Of a stretch of 64,000 nucleotides of DNA, positions 27,473 through 36,175 are shown piece after piece. Source of the stretch: JALYRV01 sp040902895 (GTDB taxonomy: Bacteria; Acidobacteriota; Vicinamibacteria; Vicinamibacterales; SCN-69-37); the NCBI GenBank assembly GCA_040902895.1, contig JBBDWL010000143.1, forward strand, positions 3,810 through 67,809, written 5' to 3'. Position 1 is the first letter of the stretch. Every line of letters begins with the position of its first letter. The notes under the pieces were generated by a model, which saw nothing but the letters and a program-made list of their open reading frames with translations, was not told the DNA's origin and searched no databases. A program made the translations under genes and the position numbers.

Positions 27473-28555
27473 TCAACCTTCCCGAGTCAGCGCGTCCCGT
27501 AGCGCCGACGTGAAGTCGCGGAACAGATCTGGGACCTGCTGCAGAAACTCTCGAATCTCGGGAATATTATTCGAGGCGACCCAGAAGATTACCGCGATGG
27601 CGACGAGGGAGATCGCCGCATGCCAGAACGCGTAAGGCGCAGGCTGCCCCGCGCGCGGGCGCTCGTAGAAGTACTGCATCGCGCGAAACGGCGGGACGAC
27701 GATCGAATAGGCGACGAGCAGAATCAGGGCGGCCGCCCAGACAGGCACATCAGGATCCAGTTCCCAGCCGAGCACCTGTCCGGTATTCACGAGCGAAATC
27801 ATGGTCGCCGCCATGATCAGAAACAGCGCGAGATGGACGACCCCGAAGAGCGGAAGCAGGACGATGGCCGGTCCCGGAGGCCCATACACGACGGCCCCGT
27901 GCGTCGCGGCCGCCTGCCGCCGCCACTGCCGCTGCTGCTGGCGCCAGTGCCGGCGCAGCCTGCGCGTACCCTTGGTGTACTGATCTTTTGCCCGGTCCAT
28001 CACGTCCCTGGCGTTGAATGGCGCGGCGCCGGCCGCCGCGCGCTGTTCGCCCGTTTTCGCCTCCGGTAGGACGAACATCATCACGACATACGCGATGATG
28101 CCCGCGCCCTGCGTGACGAGCGCGGCGATGACGAATCCGACGCGCACGATCGCAACATCGATCGCAAAATAGGCAGCCACGCCGGTGCAGATGCCCGCGA
28201 TCATCGCGCCCTCTGGAATCCGGTGCAGCCGCTTTGGCGGCGCCTCGGTGCCCGCCGGCCGCTGGCCGGCCTCACCGCCGCCTCCGGCATCACTGCCCGC
28301 CGCGGCGTCGATCGGCCCCATCTCCCCGACGATCTGCTCGACCTCGCGCGTGGTGACAACCGATTTGTGCGGGCCGAGAAACCTCTGGCACTTGTCGGCA
28401 ATCGCCTGCTCGAGATCCGCGATGATCTCCGCGCGATCGGGATTGCCTTCGAGCTCGCGCTCCGCGCGCGCCAGGTATTCACGAAGCACCTCGTAGCCGC
28501 TCTCGTCGAGCTGATACGCGTGCCCGTTCAGGTTGATGGTGATGACTTTCTGCAT
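27473..28555 (-). CDS. PspC-domain membrane protein
   Basis: 360 residues. Residues 1-95 form a helical, cytosolic region (MQKVITINLNGHAYQLDESGY...EIIADLEQAIADKC). Residues about 120-190 are a PspC domain (KRLHRIPEGAMIAGICTGVAAYFAIDVAIVRVGF). Three to four further TM helices follow, separated by a Gln/Arg-rich loop. PspC proteins act in envelope stress sensing. ATG 28555 lies 2 nt after the PadR stop, so it is co-regulated with it. Confidence 0.83.
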   Translation of the reverse strand: MQKVITINLNGHAYQLDESGYEVLREYLARAERELEGNPDRAEIIADLEQAIADKCQRFLGPHKSVVTTREVEQIVGEMGPIDAAAGSDAGGGGEAGQRPAGTEAPPKRLHRIPEGAMIAGICTGVAAYFAIDVAIVRVGFVIAALVTQGAGIIAYVVMMFVLPEAKTGEQRAAAGAAPFNARDVMDRAKDQYTKGTRRLRRHWRQQQRQWRRQAAATHGAVVYGPPGPAIVLLPLFGVVHLALFLIMAATMISLVNTGQVLGWELDPDVPVWAAALILLVAYSIVVPPFRAMQYFYERPRAGQPAPYAFWHAAISLVAIAVIFWVASNNIPEIREFLQQVPDLFRDFTSALRDALTREG

Positions 28556-28557
28556 GG

Positions 28558-28881
28558 CTACCGTCCAAGCTGGGTGATCGTCGCGTTGAGGTGTTGCCAG
28601 TAATCGTTCAGTTCGATGAGCTGTAACTCGCCCTTGTGCGTCAGCTCGTAGTACTTGCGCGGAGGTCCCGCGTCCGACTCCTGCCACTCGTAGTCGAGAA
28701 GGCCGTCACGGCGCATCTTGCTCAGGAGCGGATAGAGGGTGCCCTCCTGAGTCGCAAACTCGGTGGTGGTCAGACGCTTCAGGATGTCGGCGGCATAGAC
28801 CTTCTCCGCCGCGACGATCTTGAGAATCACGAATTCGAGCAGGCCCTTGCGAATGGGAGCGAATTTCTCGGTGGTGCTCAT
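28558..28881 (-). CDS. PadR-family transcriptional regulator
   Basis: 107 residues. Winged helix: IRKGLLEFVILKIVAAEKVYAADILKRL, TQEGTLYPLLSKMRRDGLLDYEW, RKYYELTHKGEL, the classic PadR signature, with a short C-terminal dimerisation helix. It precedes the PspC gene, a common pairing, and a perfect palindrome covers its promoter, implying autoregulation and control of the PspC gene. Confidence 0.93.
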   Translation of the reverse strand: MSTTEKFAPIRKGLLEFVILKIVAAEKVYAADILKRLTTTEFATQEGTLYPLLSKMRRDGLLDYEWQESDAGPPRKYYELTHKGELQLIELNDYWQHLNATITQLGR

Positions 28882-28890
28882 GTCGAGAAA

Positions 28891-28935
28891 GCTACCTTGT
28901 TATAACAAGGTAGCAGACGAATGGAAGGCCGTCAA
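28891..28935 (-). promoter_or_regulatory. PadR promoter with 24-bp perfect palindromic operator
   Basis: GCTACCTTGTTA (28891-28902) is followed directly by its exact reverse complement TAACAAGGTAGC (28903-28914). On the minus strand a -35 TTGACG (28930-28935) lies 17 nt from TACCTT (28907-28912), which is part of the palindrome. Binding would therefore occlude the -10 element, 10 nt before the PadR start codon. Confidence 0.85.
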
Positions 28936-28961
28936 TGTTCCCTGCGCCAGGAATCAGGCCC

Positions 28962-30386
28962 CTATCGGCCCTTCCCTGCACCTTTGCGAGCGAATGCCGC
29001 GTAAATGGGTAGTCCCAGCGCGATGATGAGCAAGCCTGCCGCTGACGGGCCGAGCTGGGTGCCCGCAATCAACGGCTGCACGAGATCCGTCCAGAGCGCG
29101 CTGCAGACGATCGCGAGACTGGCAAGCACGAACACCGCGGGCACGACGGGATAACCGATCGTTCTGAATGGGCGCGGCGCGTCGGGCTCGCGCACGCGCA
29201 GCACGAACAGCGCGGCGGCGCCAATGCCCGCGAAGAGCACCACGGAAAAGCCGGTGTAGGTCAGCAGCGCGCCGCCACTGCCCGACAGAACCAGAACCGT
29301 GGCCCAGATCGCCTGCGCGACGATCGACGCGGCGGGCGTCTTGTAGCGAGGATGAATCGACGCCGCCCGGCGGAAGAAGAGCCCGTCGCGCGCCATCGCG
29401 TAGTACACACGCGGCCCGGCGAACACCATGGCGCTGATCGATGCCGCGAGACTCACGATCGAGACCAGGCCCATGATGTTGCCGGCCCGCTCGCCGAGCA
29501 GCCGGTCGGCAATCACGTCGAGCACGCTCCCCTGCACCGCCGCGAGATCTCCCACGGGCACGACGTAGAGATACAGAAGATTGAGCAGCAGGTACACGAG
29601 GATGACGGCGCCGGTGCCAATCGCGAGCGCGCGCGGCACATTCCTGCCAGGATCGCGAATCTCTTCGGCGACATACGCCGCGGCGTTCCAGCCTGAGTAC
29701 GTGAACATGACAGCGATCAGCGCGAACAGCCACGACCCGGGCGCCACCGCGCCCGCAGTCTGACCGAGGTTGTCCATCGAGCCGGTGCCGTACGCGAATC
29801 CAAGCAGGATGAACAAAAGCAGCGCGGTGATCTTCAAGGCCGCGAGCACGTTGCTGACGACGCGGCCGGGGCCGACGCCCCGCAGATGAATCAGCGACAG
29901 CAGCCAGATGACGGCAATTGCGGTGATGGTTTGCGGTGACAGCGTGAATGTGACGTACCGCAGCGGCAAGGCGAACAGCGCACGGTCGTCTGCCGCGAAA
30001 GGCACGAAGCGTCCGAGATAGATCGCAAAGAACACCGCGCTCGTCGCGATCGCGCCCGCGAAGCCCGCGATGAATGACGTCCAGCCAGTGAGAAACGCAG
30101 CCAACCGGCCGAATGCGGCGTGCAGATAGACGTACTCGCCGCCCGCCTTCGGACGAAGGGCCGCGAGCTCGGCGTACGCCATCGCGCCGGCGAACGCGAG
30201 CGCGCCGCCGGCGACCCATGCCGCCAGAAACCACCACGGATTGGGAATCAGCGCCGCAACGGATGGCGGCGAGAAGAGAATGCCGCCGCCGATGACATTC
30301 GCAACGACGATGGCGGCCGCATCGAGCGGACCAAGCCGGCGCTCGAGCGTTGCCGTTGTGCCGGGACTTGACGAAGGGGACGTCAC
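28962..30386 (-). CDS. APC-superfamily amino acid permease
   Basis: 474 residues with about 12 TM helices. N-terminal LGPLDAAAIVVANVIGGGILFSPP contains the unwound TM1 Gly-rich motif of APC transporters; FTYSGWNAAAYVAEEIRDPGRNVPRAL is the conserved TM6-loop region. It likely imports or exchanges amino acids or polyamines with protons; substrate not predictable. It starts 9 nt after the lipoprotein stop and is the last gene of the ECF sigma-led unit. Confidence 0.9.
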   Translation of the reverse strand: MTSPSSSPGTTATLERRLGPLDAAAIVVANVIGGGILFSPPSVAALIPNPWWFLAAWVAGGALAFAGAMAYAELAALRPKAGGEYVYLHAAFGRLAAFLTGWTSFIAGFAGAIATSAVFFAIYLGRFVPFAADDRALFALPLRYVTFTLSPQTITAIAVIWLLSLIHLRGVGPGRVVSNVLAALKITALLLFILLGFAYGTGSMDNLGQTAGAVAPGSWLFALIAVMFTYSGWNAAAYVAEEIRDPGRNVPRALAIGTGAVILVYLLLNLLYLYVVPVGDLAAVQGSVLDVIADRLLGERAGNIMGLVSIVSLAASISAMVFAGPRVYYAMARDGLFFRRAASIHPRYKTPAASIVAQAIWATVLVLSGSGGALLTYTGFSVVLFAGIGAAALFVLRVREPDAPRPFRTIGYPVVPAVFVLASLAIVCSALWTDLVQPLIAGTQLGPSAAGLLIIALGLPIYAAFARKGAGKGR

Positions 30387-30394
30387 GCGGCCGT

Positions 30395-30892
30395 TTACTG
30401 CGTCAGGATTCTGCGGTCAACCACCGACTCGCCGAGCAGCGTCCAGGAACCGGAGCCGCTCTTGCCGAACACTTTGACACGCACGTCGCGGAACTGGCTG
30501 TTCTTCAGCATTTCGGCGCGCGGCTGCTGGCTCGTGTAGCCGATCGTCGAGCGCACCGTGATGGAGGCTGTCGACTGCTGCGGCGTGACGCCGTCAGTGC
30601 CGACGGCGCGCGTGAGCACTTCGTCCATCGGCCCGTCGGCCCCCTCGGCCTGGAAGATCGTGTTGGTCTGGACCGTGCTGACCGGCGCCGTGCCCTTGTT
30701 GCGCAGCTTGAACGTAATCGTCGGCACGATCTTGTTCTCGCCGTTGACGACGCCCTCGTCGAAATAGCCGGAGGAGATGTCCTGCAGCTCGAGATCCTGG
30801 ACGTTGCCGGTGGAGCCGCATGCGGCGGCAAGCGCCGCGGTCATTGCGATCAACGCGATCGGCGCGGCGACGAGCAGGCGGCCCTTCGACAT
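30395..30892 (-). CDS. putative lipoprotein, unknown function
   Basis: 165 residues. Signal peptide with lipobox-like AALAAACG (Cys about 25), then a beta-rich domain (VVNGENKIVPTITFKLRNKGTAPVSTVQ...) resembling immunoglobulin-like or FxLYD-type folds found in envelope lipoproteins. No named family recognised. It sits 14 nt after the preceding gene in the sigma-factor operon, suggesting an envelope role controlled by that regulon. Confidence 0.65.
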   Translation of the reverse strand: MSKGRLLVAAPIALIAMTAALAAACGSTGNVQDLELQDISSGYFDEGVVNGENKIVPTITFKLRNKGTAPVSTVQTNTIFQAEGADGPMDEVLTRAVGTDGVTPQQSTASITVRSTIGYTSQQPRAEMLKNSQFRDVRVKVFGKSGSGSWTLLGESVVDRRILTQ

Positions 30893-30906
30893 CGCGCGAT
30901 TTTAGC

Positions 30907-31740
30907 TTAGAACTCGCCGATAACGATGCGGGCGCGCGCCTCGTCGCGTGTGAGGCTGCCGGCACGGAACGCGGCGAGGTCGCTGCCCTTGATCCGCAGC
31001 GTGAGCGTCGTGCGCTCGTTGAAGACCTCCGGCAGCAGCGGGCCTTCGCTGCCGCGGGCCGCCACCGTCAGCCAGTCGTCGGCGGCGAGGCCGAGCTGAT
31101 GGCCGTACTCCAGCATCGCGTTCACGAGCTGCTCGGTGACCAGCTGGCGGTATTCCCTGTTCGGGTTTTCCATGACCGGCGGCGGTGCCGCGGTCGGCGA
31201 GGGCGCCGTGCCATTCGTGCTGACCGCGCGTGCCTGCTGCTCCACGGCGCCGGGCGGCAACAGGCGCCGTTCGAGGCTGCGCAGATCGCGATCGAGAATC
31301 GCGCGCTCCTGCGGATCGGTCACAGTCTCGAGCCGGCGGCGGATGTTGATCATCGCGGCTTCGGCAGCCTGGTCGCGGCCGCGGGCCCGAAAGGCCCACT
31401 CGATGGCCGGATTCATCGCGGGAATCTCGACGTGAAAGAAGATCCCGTGCCCGTCGAGCAGGAAGCCGTGCGCGCGCGGCGTCGTGCCGCTCAACAGAAT
31501 GATGCTGGGGTCGATCTGTCGCACGCGCACGCCAAGCAGCTCGGCGCCGAGCTGCGCGGCATTGACGAGGACGTTGCCGAACACGCGGATGCTGTTGCGC
31601 CGTTCGACCCGCTCGCGCGTGATCGTCCCTTGCGCGGCGGCGCTGGTGACGCCGAGCGCCAGCGCGGCGGCAGCCGCAGCGGCGCGAATCATGGCAGTGC
31701 TCATAAAAAATTTCGTGGCGTCCAACGTGCGACCTCTCAT
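30907..31740 (-). CDS. exported protein of unknown function in the sigma-factor operon
   Basis: 277 residues. A signal peptide (AAAAAALALGVTSAAAQG) is followed by a mixed alpha/beta region (GTTPRAHGFLLDGHGIFFHVEIPAMNP), a charged helical segment (RRRLETVTDPQERAILDRDLRSLERRLLP) and a C-terminal domain (YRQLVTEQLVNAMLEYGHQLGLAADDWLTVAARG). No recognised domain. ATG 31740 overlaps the anti-sigma TGA (ATGA); ATG 31704 is an alternative that places the signal peptide nearer the start. Co-occurrence with the anti-sigma gene suggests an envelope stress function. Confidence 0.65.
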   Translation of the reverse strand: MRGRTLDATKFFMSTAMIRAAAAAAALALGVTSAAAQGTITRERVERRNSIRVFGNVLVNAAQLGAELLGVRVRQIDPSIILLSGTTPRAHGFLLDGHGIFFHVEIPAMNPAIEWAFRARGRDQAAEAAMINIRRRLETVTDPQERAILDRDLRSLERRLLPPGAVEQQARAVSTNGTAPSPTAAPPPVMENPNREYRQLVTEQLVNAMLEYGHQLGLAADDWLTVAARGSEGPLLPEVFNERTTLTLRIKGSDLAAFRAGSLTRDEARARIVIGEF

Positions 31741-32501
31741 CGCGGGGGCTGTCCCTGTGAAACCAGCATCAGGCGGTTGATGGCATCGCGCGTCTGCGCC
31801 ATCTCGGCGCCGGTGCGCGTCTGCACCTGTCCCAGCACCTGCTGCACGCGCGCCAGGTCGTTGCGGCGCGCGGCATCCCATTCGTTGTAAATGTCGAGCA
31901 GCCGGGCGGCCATCTCCTGCCGCACGCGTCCCTCGCTCTCTTCGATCAGACGCCGCATGGCGCGTGTCAGCTGTGGGTTGTCGGCCGAGAGCCCCGCCGT
32001 TTGGATGGATCCACGCGCGTCAGGCGCGTCGAACGTGCGGCGCAGCCGCGCTTCGAGCTCGACCAGATCGCCGGCCGTCACGACGGCGGCCGGGACGGCC
32101 ACGGGTTCCGCTCCGCGTGCGGCTCGTGCATCGGCGGCCGGCGCAGGACGTCCCGTGCGGATCACCAGGCCCTGCTCGTCGTAGCGCACGTCGAGGTTCG
32201 CGATCGCGGCCGATACGGCCAGCACGAGCATGGCCGCCGCGGCGAGACCGAAGGCGGGCATCCACGCGCGCATGCGATCCATGGGCGTGGCGGCGCGCGG
32301 CGACTCGATCCAGGTCGACGGCAGCTCGCGGCATTCGGGCGGCGCCCACGCAAGCAGGTCGTCGCGCACCGCGCGAAGGCCCGACACCTCGGCACGGCAG
32401 GCCTCGCATGCGGCCAGATGCGACTCGAGGGCGCGCTGCTCGTCGCGCGGCAGCTCGCCATAGACAAATGCGATCAGCGATTCCTTGTTGTCAGTGCACA
32501 T
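31737..32501 (-). CDS. membrane anti-sigma factor with zinc-finger (zf-HC2) domain
   Basis: 254 residues. The N-terminal ASD-like zinc domain has HLAACEAC (HxxxCxxC) at about 28-35 after ELPRDEQRALES. One TM helix at about 82-103 (FGLAAAAMLVLAVSAAIANL), then a long periplasmic helical region rich in Arg/Glu/Gln. It should bind and inhibit the ECF sigma factor encoded 6 nt upstream and release it on envelope signals. Confidence 0.9.
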   Translation of the reverse strand: MCTDNKESLIAFVYGELPRDEQRALESHLAACEACRAEVSGLRAVRDDLLAWAPPECRELPSTWIESPRAATPMDRMRAWMPAFGLAAAAMLVLAVSAAIANLDVRYDEQGLVIRTGRPAPAADARAARGAEPVAVPAAVVTAGDLVELEARLRRTFDAPDARGSIQTAGLSADNPQLTRAMRRLIEESEGRVRQEMAARLLDIYNEWDAARRNDLARVQQVLGQVQTRTGAEMAQTRDAINRLMLVSQGQPPR

Positions 32502-32507
32502 CGAAGT

Positions 32508-33125
32508 TCAGGTTTCCAGCGCCGCGGCGCGAGTCGCCGCGACGGTAAGCAGGTTCTGGCGCTGCAGGTTGCGGCGCAAAACCGTGAGGCCCTGATAGAG
32601 CCGTGTTTTGACGGTGCTCAGCGGACAGCCGAGCATGTCGGCGATTTCCTGGAATGTGAGGCCGTGATATTCCTTCAGAATGATCGCGGTGCGCTGCTCT
32701 TCGGGCAGCATCGCCATCACCTTCGAGACGGCCGCGCTCATTTCGCGGCGCGCGACGAGATCCTCCACCGACACCGCATCCGGCGCTTCGCCGGCCAGGT
32801 CTGAAAGCTCCATGCCTTCGGGCACCTGCGAGACCGGCGTGCGGCGCTGCCGCCGGATCCAGTCGCGGCACAGATTCAGCGTGATGCGATAGAGCCACGA
32901 TGAGAACTTCGCCTGCCCCTTGAAGCCGCGCAGCGCGCGGTAGGCGCGCAGGAACGTTTCCTGGCAGACGTCGCGTGCATCTTCCTCACGTCCGAGCACG
33001 CGATACGCAAGCGCGTAGATGGGACGCTCCCACCGGCGCACCAGCTCGTTGAAGCTGTCCTCGTCGCCGCGCTGCGCGGCGTCGACCAGCTCCTCGTCGG
33101 TTCTCTTCCCGATTTCCACGGCCAT
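32508..33125 (-). CDS. ECF RNA polymerase sigma factor (RpoE-like)
   Basis: 205 residues. Region 2 (FNELVRRWERPIYALAYRVLGREEDARDVCQETFLRAYRAL, SSWLYRITLNLCRDWIRR) and region 4 (LPEEQRTAIILKEYHGLTFQEIADMLGCPLSTVKTRLYQG) are both complete. It probably directs transcription of its own operon, which continues into the anti-sigma, exported protein, lipoprotein and permease genes. The upstream 33126-33337 region is the likely site of its promoter; a GGAACAT-like element at about 33190 is on the plus strand and weak. Confidence 0.93.
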   Translation of the reverse strand: MAVEIGKRTDEELVDAAQRGDEDSFNELVRRWERPIYALAYRVLGREEDARDVCQETFLRAYRALRGFKGQAKFSSWLYRITLNLCRDWIRRQRRTPVSQVPEGMELSDLAGEAPDAVSVEDLVARREMSAAVSKVMAMLPEEQRTAIILKEYHGLTFQEIADMLGCPLSTVKTRLYQGLTVLRRNLQRQNLLTVAATRAAALET

Positions 33126-33337
33126 GGGAGCTTTCGCGCCTTTAGACTGCGCTGGCGGCGAGTCAGTCGGCCTTCTGACAGGCAGGTTGTCAGGAACATC
33201 CAGTATAAACCGCCGGCTACCTCATCCGTTCGTCTCGAGCCGGCCCTGCCATATGACCTGAGCCGCCGCGAACGTCATCGAACGGCCACGAGCGACGGCC
33301 CCGGTGGTAAAGTTGTCGCGGCTCCCCGGACCGCCGC

Positions 33338-33916
33338 ATGACCGACGACCACTTTCTCACGACCGAAGAAGTCCTCGCCTATCTGCAGGTCAATCTGCGG
33401 ACGGTATACCGCTTGATCAAGGCCGGGCGCATTCCCGCGGTGCGCGTGGGCCGGCAATGGCGGTTCCGCAAGCGTGACGTCGACCAGTGGCTCGAACAGA
33501 ACCGCAGCGGCGTGCCGGCAGGGATGAAGGCCGCCGAACGCGCTCGCATCCTCATCGTCGACGACGAGCAGGGCGTGCGCGACCTGCTGGCGCGGGCGCT
33601 CTCCGGCGGCGAGTACGACGTCGATGTCGTGGGCGACGGCCGCACGGCGAGCGAGCGGCTGCGCACGATTGAATACGATCTGCTCATCACCGATTTGAAG
33701 ATGCCGGGCATGGACGGCCTGTCGGTGATCCGCGAGGCGCGGCGCATCTCTCCCGACCTGCCCGTGATCATCATCACCGGTTACTCCACCGAGGCCAGCG
33801 CCATCGAAGCGATCAATCTCGGCGTGTCGGGCTACATCACGAAGCCGTTCCGCCTGCCGCGCATCCTCGCCGCCGCGCAGAAAGCACTGGGCGAACCGGT
33901 CGGAGTAGAGCTCTGA
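33338..33916 (+). CDS. excisionase-type HTH - receiver fusion (response regulator)
   Basis: 192 residues. Residues 1-58 are a MerR/excisionase-type HTH_17 domain (LTTEEVLAYLQVNLRTVYRLIKAGRIPAVRVG, WRFRKRDVDQWLEQNRSG). Residues 68-186 are a CheY-like receiver with acidic pocket VDDE, phospho-acceptor D119 (LITDLKMPG) and Lys in GYITKPF. Receivers usually come first and the output domain follows; here the order is reversed and the DNA-binding domain is of the phage/excisionase class. No partner kinase is adjacent; the nearest is at 36.2 kb. Confidence 0.9.
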   Translation: MTDDHFLTTEEVLAYLQVNLRTVYRLIKAGRIPAVRVGRQWRFRKRDVDQWLEQNRSGVPAGMKAAERARILIVDDEQGVRDLLARALSGGEYDVDVVGDGRTASERLRTIEYDLLITDLKMPGMDGLSVIREARRISPDLPVIIITGYSTEASAIEAINLGVSGYITKPFRLPRILAAAQKALGEPVGVEL

Positions 33917-34034
33917 CGAAATTAAGAATTGGTAGGTTGAGAATTAAGAATTACTGTCCACTGGCTGCTAAGCAGCCGCTGGACGGCAATTCTCAACTCT
34001 TAATTCACCAACTCTAAATTCCCCCGCGTTCCCT
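33917..34034. repeat. AATTAAG/GAATT word palindrome around a stem-loop
   Basis: Left arm (33918-33952) and right arm (33988-34021) are imperfect reverse complements made of TTAAGAATT/GGTTGAGAATT-like words. Between them GTCCACTGGCTGCT (33956-33969) pairs with AGCAGCCGCTGGAC (33971-33984) at 12 of 14 positions. The AT-rich arms contrast with the surrounding GC-rich genes. The element fills the space between the HTH-receiver gene and the ABC-F gene. Confidence 0.8.
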
Positions 34035-35990
34035 GTGATCCAACTGTCCCGCGTGAGCAAGTCGTTCGGAGAGCGCACGCTGCTCGAGCGCGTCTCGTGG
34101 CAAATCATTTCGGGGGAACGCGCCGGTCTCTGCGGGCCGAATGGCGCGGGCAAGACGACGCTGTTGAAGATGCTGGCGGGGATGGAGACGCCTGATGAGG
34201 GCGAGATCATCCGGCCGGCATCGCTGACGATCGGCTACCTGCCGCAGGACGGACTGTCGTACTCGGGCCGCACGCTGTTCGACGAGGCAAGCACGGCGTT
34301 CGCGCCGGTGCTGGCCATGCGCGCGGAGATCACGGAGATCGAGGCGCGGCTCGAAGATCCGTCGGTCCCCGACGGCGAGCACGAGCGGCTCCTCACCCGC
34401 TATGCGGAGCTGAGCGAAGAGTTCAGGCGCGAAGAAGGCTTCAGCATCGAGCTGCGGGTCGCCACGGTGCTGCAGGGTCTCGGCTTCGGCAAAGACGACT
34501 TCGAGCGCAACAGCGCGACATTCTCCGGCGGCTGGCAGATGCGGATTGCGCTGGCGCAGCTGCTGCTTGGGCGTCCGACGCTGCTGCTGCTCGACGAGCC
34601 GACGAACCATCTCGATCTCGACGCGCGCAACTGGCTCGAGGAATACCTGAGCGGCTATCCGCACGCCGTCATCCTCGTCTCGCACGATCGGTACTTTCTC
34701 GATGCGGTGGTCACCCGCATTGCCGATCTTTCGCTGAAGACGATCACCGACTATCCCGGCAGCTATTCGCGGTATGTCGCCGAGCGCGACGCGCGGCTCG
34801 AGCGCCTGCGCGAATCGAAGCGCCGGCAGGACGAGGAAGTCGCGCGGGTGCAGGCCTTCATCAACCGCTTCCGGTATCAGGCCACGAAGGCGGCGCAGGT
34901 GCAGAGCCGCATCAAGATGCTCGAGAAGATCGAGCCGATTGACGTGCCCCCGGAACGCAAGCGCGTGCGGTTCTCGTTTCCGGCGTGCCCGAAGAGCGGC
35001 CGCACCGTGCTCGATCTGAAGAAGGCGCGCAAGGCCTATGGCGACAAGGTGGTGCTCGATGGCGTCGACCTGCACATCGAGCGCGGCGATCGCGTGGCGC
35101 TCGTCGCGCCGAACGGCGCCGGCAAATCCACCTTGATGCGTCTGCTTGCAGGCGTCGAGGCGCCCGACGCGGGAGAGCGGCTCGAAGGACATCAGCTGGT
35201 GATGCAGTACTTCGCGCAGGACGAGGCCGCGAAGCTCGATCCGTCGCTGACCGTGTACGAAACGCTGGAAGCCGGATCGCCGGTCACCATGGTGCCGGCC
35301 ATCCGCACGATTCTCGGCGGGTTCCTGTTCTCCGGCGACGACATCTACAAGAAGGCCGCGGTGCTCTCAGGCGGCGAGCGCACGCGCCTCGCGGTGGCGC
35401 GCATGCTGCTGCGCCCGTCGAACACGCTGCTGCTCGACGAGCCGACGAACCATCTCGATCTCGATTCGAAAGACGTGCTGCTCGATGCGCTCGAGGATTT
35501 CGGCGGCACGCTGATCTTCGTCTCGCACGATCGGTATTTCGTCGAGCGCCTCGCGACGAAGATCGTCGAAGTTGGACATGGCGGCCTCGAAGTGTATCCG
35601 GGCACCTACAGGGAGTTTCTGTGGCACAAGGCGCATCAGGAAGTAAGGGAAGTAAGGGAAGTAAGTCGAGTAAGAGAAGTAAGTCGAGTAAGGAAAGTAA
35701 GCGGCGTTAAGCCGGCGGTGACTGGGGCGGGGGCGCATGCGGAGAAGAAGAAGCTCGATGCCGAGGAGCGGCGGAAGAGGCGCGACGAGGAAGCGCGCCA
35801 GAAGCGCATCGCCGATCTCGAGTCGCGGATCGCCGAGCGCGAGCGCGAAGTGAAAGCGCTCGAGGCGAAGATGGCCGAGCCCGGGTTCTATGACGATGCT
35901 GATGCCGCGAAGACGTCAATCACGCGGCACCAGCAGTTGATGTGGGAAGTCGGCGACCTCATGAATCAGTGGGAGGCGCTGCAGGCATAG
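34035..35990 (+). CDS. ABC-F family ATPase
   Basis: 651 residues with two ABC domains and no TM segments. Walker A GPNGAGKTT and APNGAGKST, signatures FSGGWQMRIAL and LSGGERTRLAV, Walker B LLLLDEPTNHLDLD in both halves, and the inter-domain linker (YSRYVAERDARLERLRESKRRQ). ABC-F proteins act on ribosomes. GTG 34035 is the start. Residues about 536-556 (HQEVREVREVSRVREVSR) are translated from the AGTAAG word repeat at 35640-35703 and lie between the second ABC domain and a C-terminal coiled coil (EEARQKRIADLESRIAERER). The insertion keeps the frame open. Confidence 0.93.
   Translation: MIQLSRVSKSFGERTLLERVSWQIISGERAGLCGPNGAGKTTLLKMLAGMETPDEGEIIRPASLTIGYLPQDGLSYSGRTLFDEASTAFAPVLAMRAEITEIEARLEDPSVPDGEHERLLTRYAELSEEFRREEGFSIELRVATVLQGLGFGKDDFERNSATFSGGWQMRIALAQLLLGRPTLLLLDEPTNHLDLDARNWLEEYLSGYPHAVILVSHDRYFLDAVVTRIADLSLKTITDYPGSYSRYVAERDARLERLRESKRRQDEEVARVQAFINRFRYQATKAAQVQSRIKMLEKIEPIDVPPERKRVRFSFPACPKSGRTVLDLKKARKAYGDKVVLDGVDLHIERGDRVALVAPNGAGKSTLMRLLAGVEAPDAGERLEGHQLVMQYFAQDEAAKLDPSLTVYETLEAGSPVTMVPAIRTILGGFLFSGDDIYKKAAVLSGGERTRLAVARMLLRPSNTLLLDEPTNHLDLDSKDVLLDALEDFGGTLIFVSHDRYFVERLATKIVEVGHGGLEVYPGTYREFLWHKAHQEVREVREVSRVREVSRVRKVSGVKPAVTGAGAHAEKKKLDAEERRKRRDEEARQKRIADLESRIAEREREVKALEAKMAEPGFYDDADAAKTSITRHQQLMWEVGDLMNQWEALQA
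35640..35703 (+). repeat. AGTAAG word repeat inside the ABC-F coding sequence
   Basis: Tandem degenerate copies of GAAGTAAG, GTCGAGTAAG and GAAAGTAAG. The word equals that of the intergenic element at 8907-9044. It is translated as a Val-Arg-Glu-Val-Ser heptad-like linker. Confidence 0.85.
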
Positions 35991-36147
35991 CCGCCCGTCC
36001 GTTGTGCCCCACAAATCTGCAATCGACTTACAATATTGTCAGCGTGGCTGGCGCCACACGGCTGAAATCGGCGATCTCGGGCGCAATTTCGTTGATCGCG
36101 CGGGGTACGCCTATTGCCGCTGGGCTTGAAATCCCGATGTGTGCCCC

Positions 36148-36172
36148 GCAGGCCTGAAGGCCTGCGCTACCT
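36148..36172 (+). repeat. GCAGGCCTGAAGGCCTGCGC palindrome
   Basis: The hairpin GCAGGCCTGAAGGCCTGC lies just before the histidine kinase start codon (36176). It resembles short palindromic intergenic repeats common in acidobacteria. A related palindrome CCGGAGCTTTAGCTCCGG is at about 38807-38824. Confidence 0.65.
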
Positions 36173-36175
36173 CTG

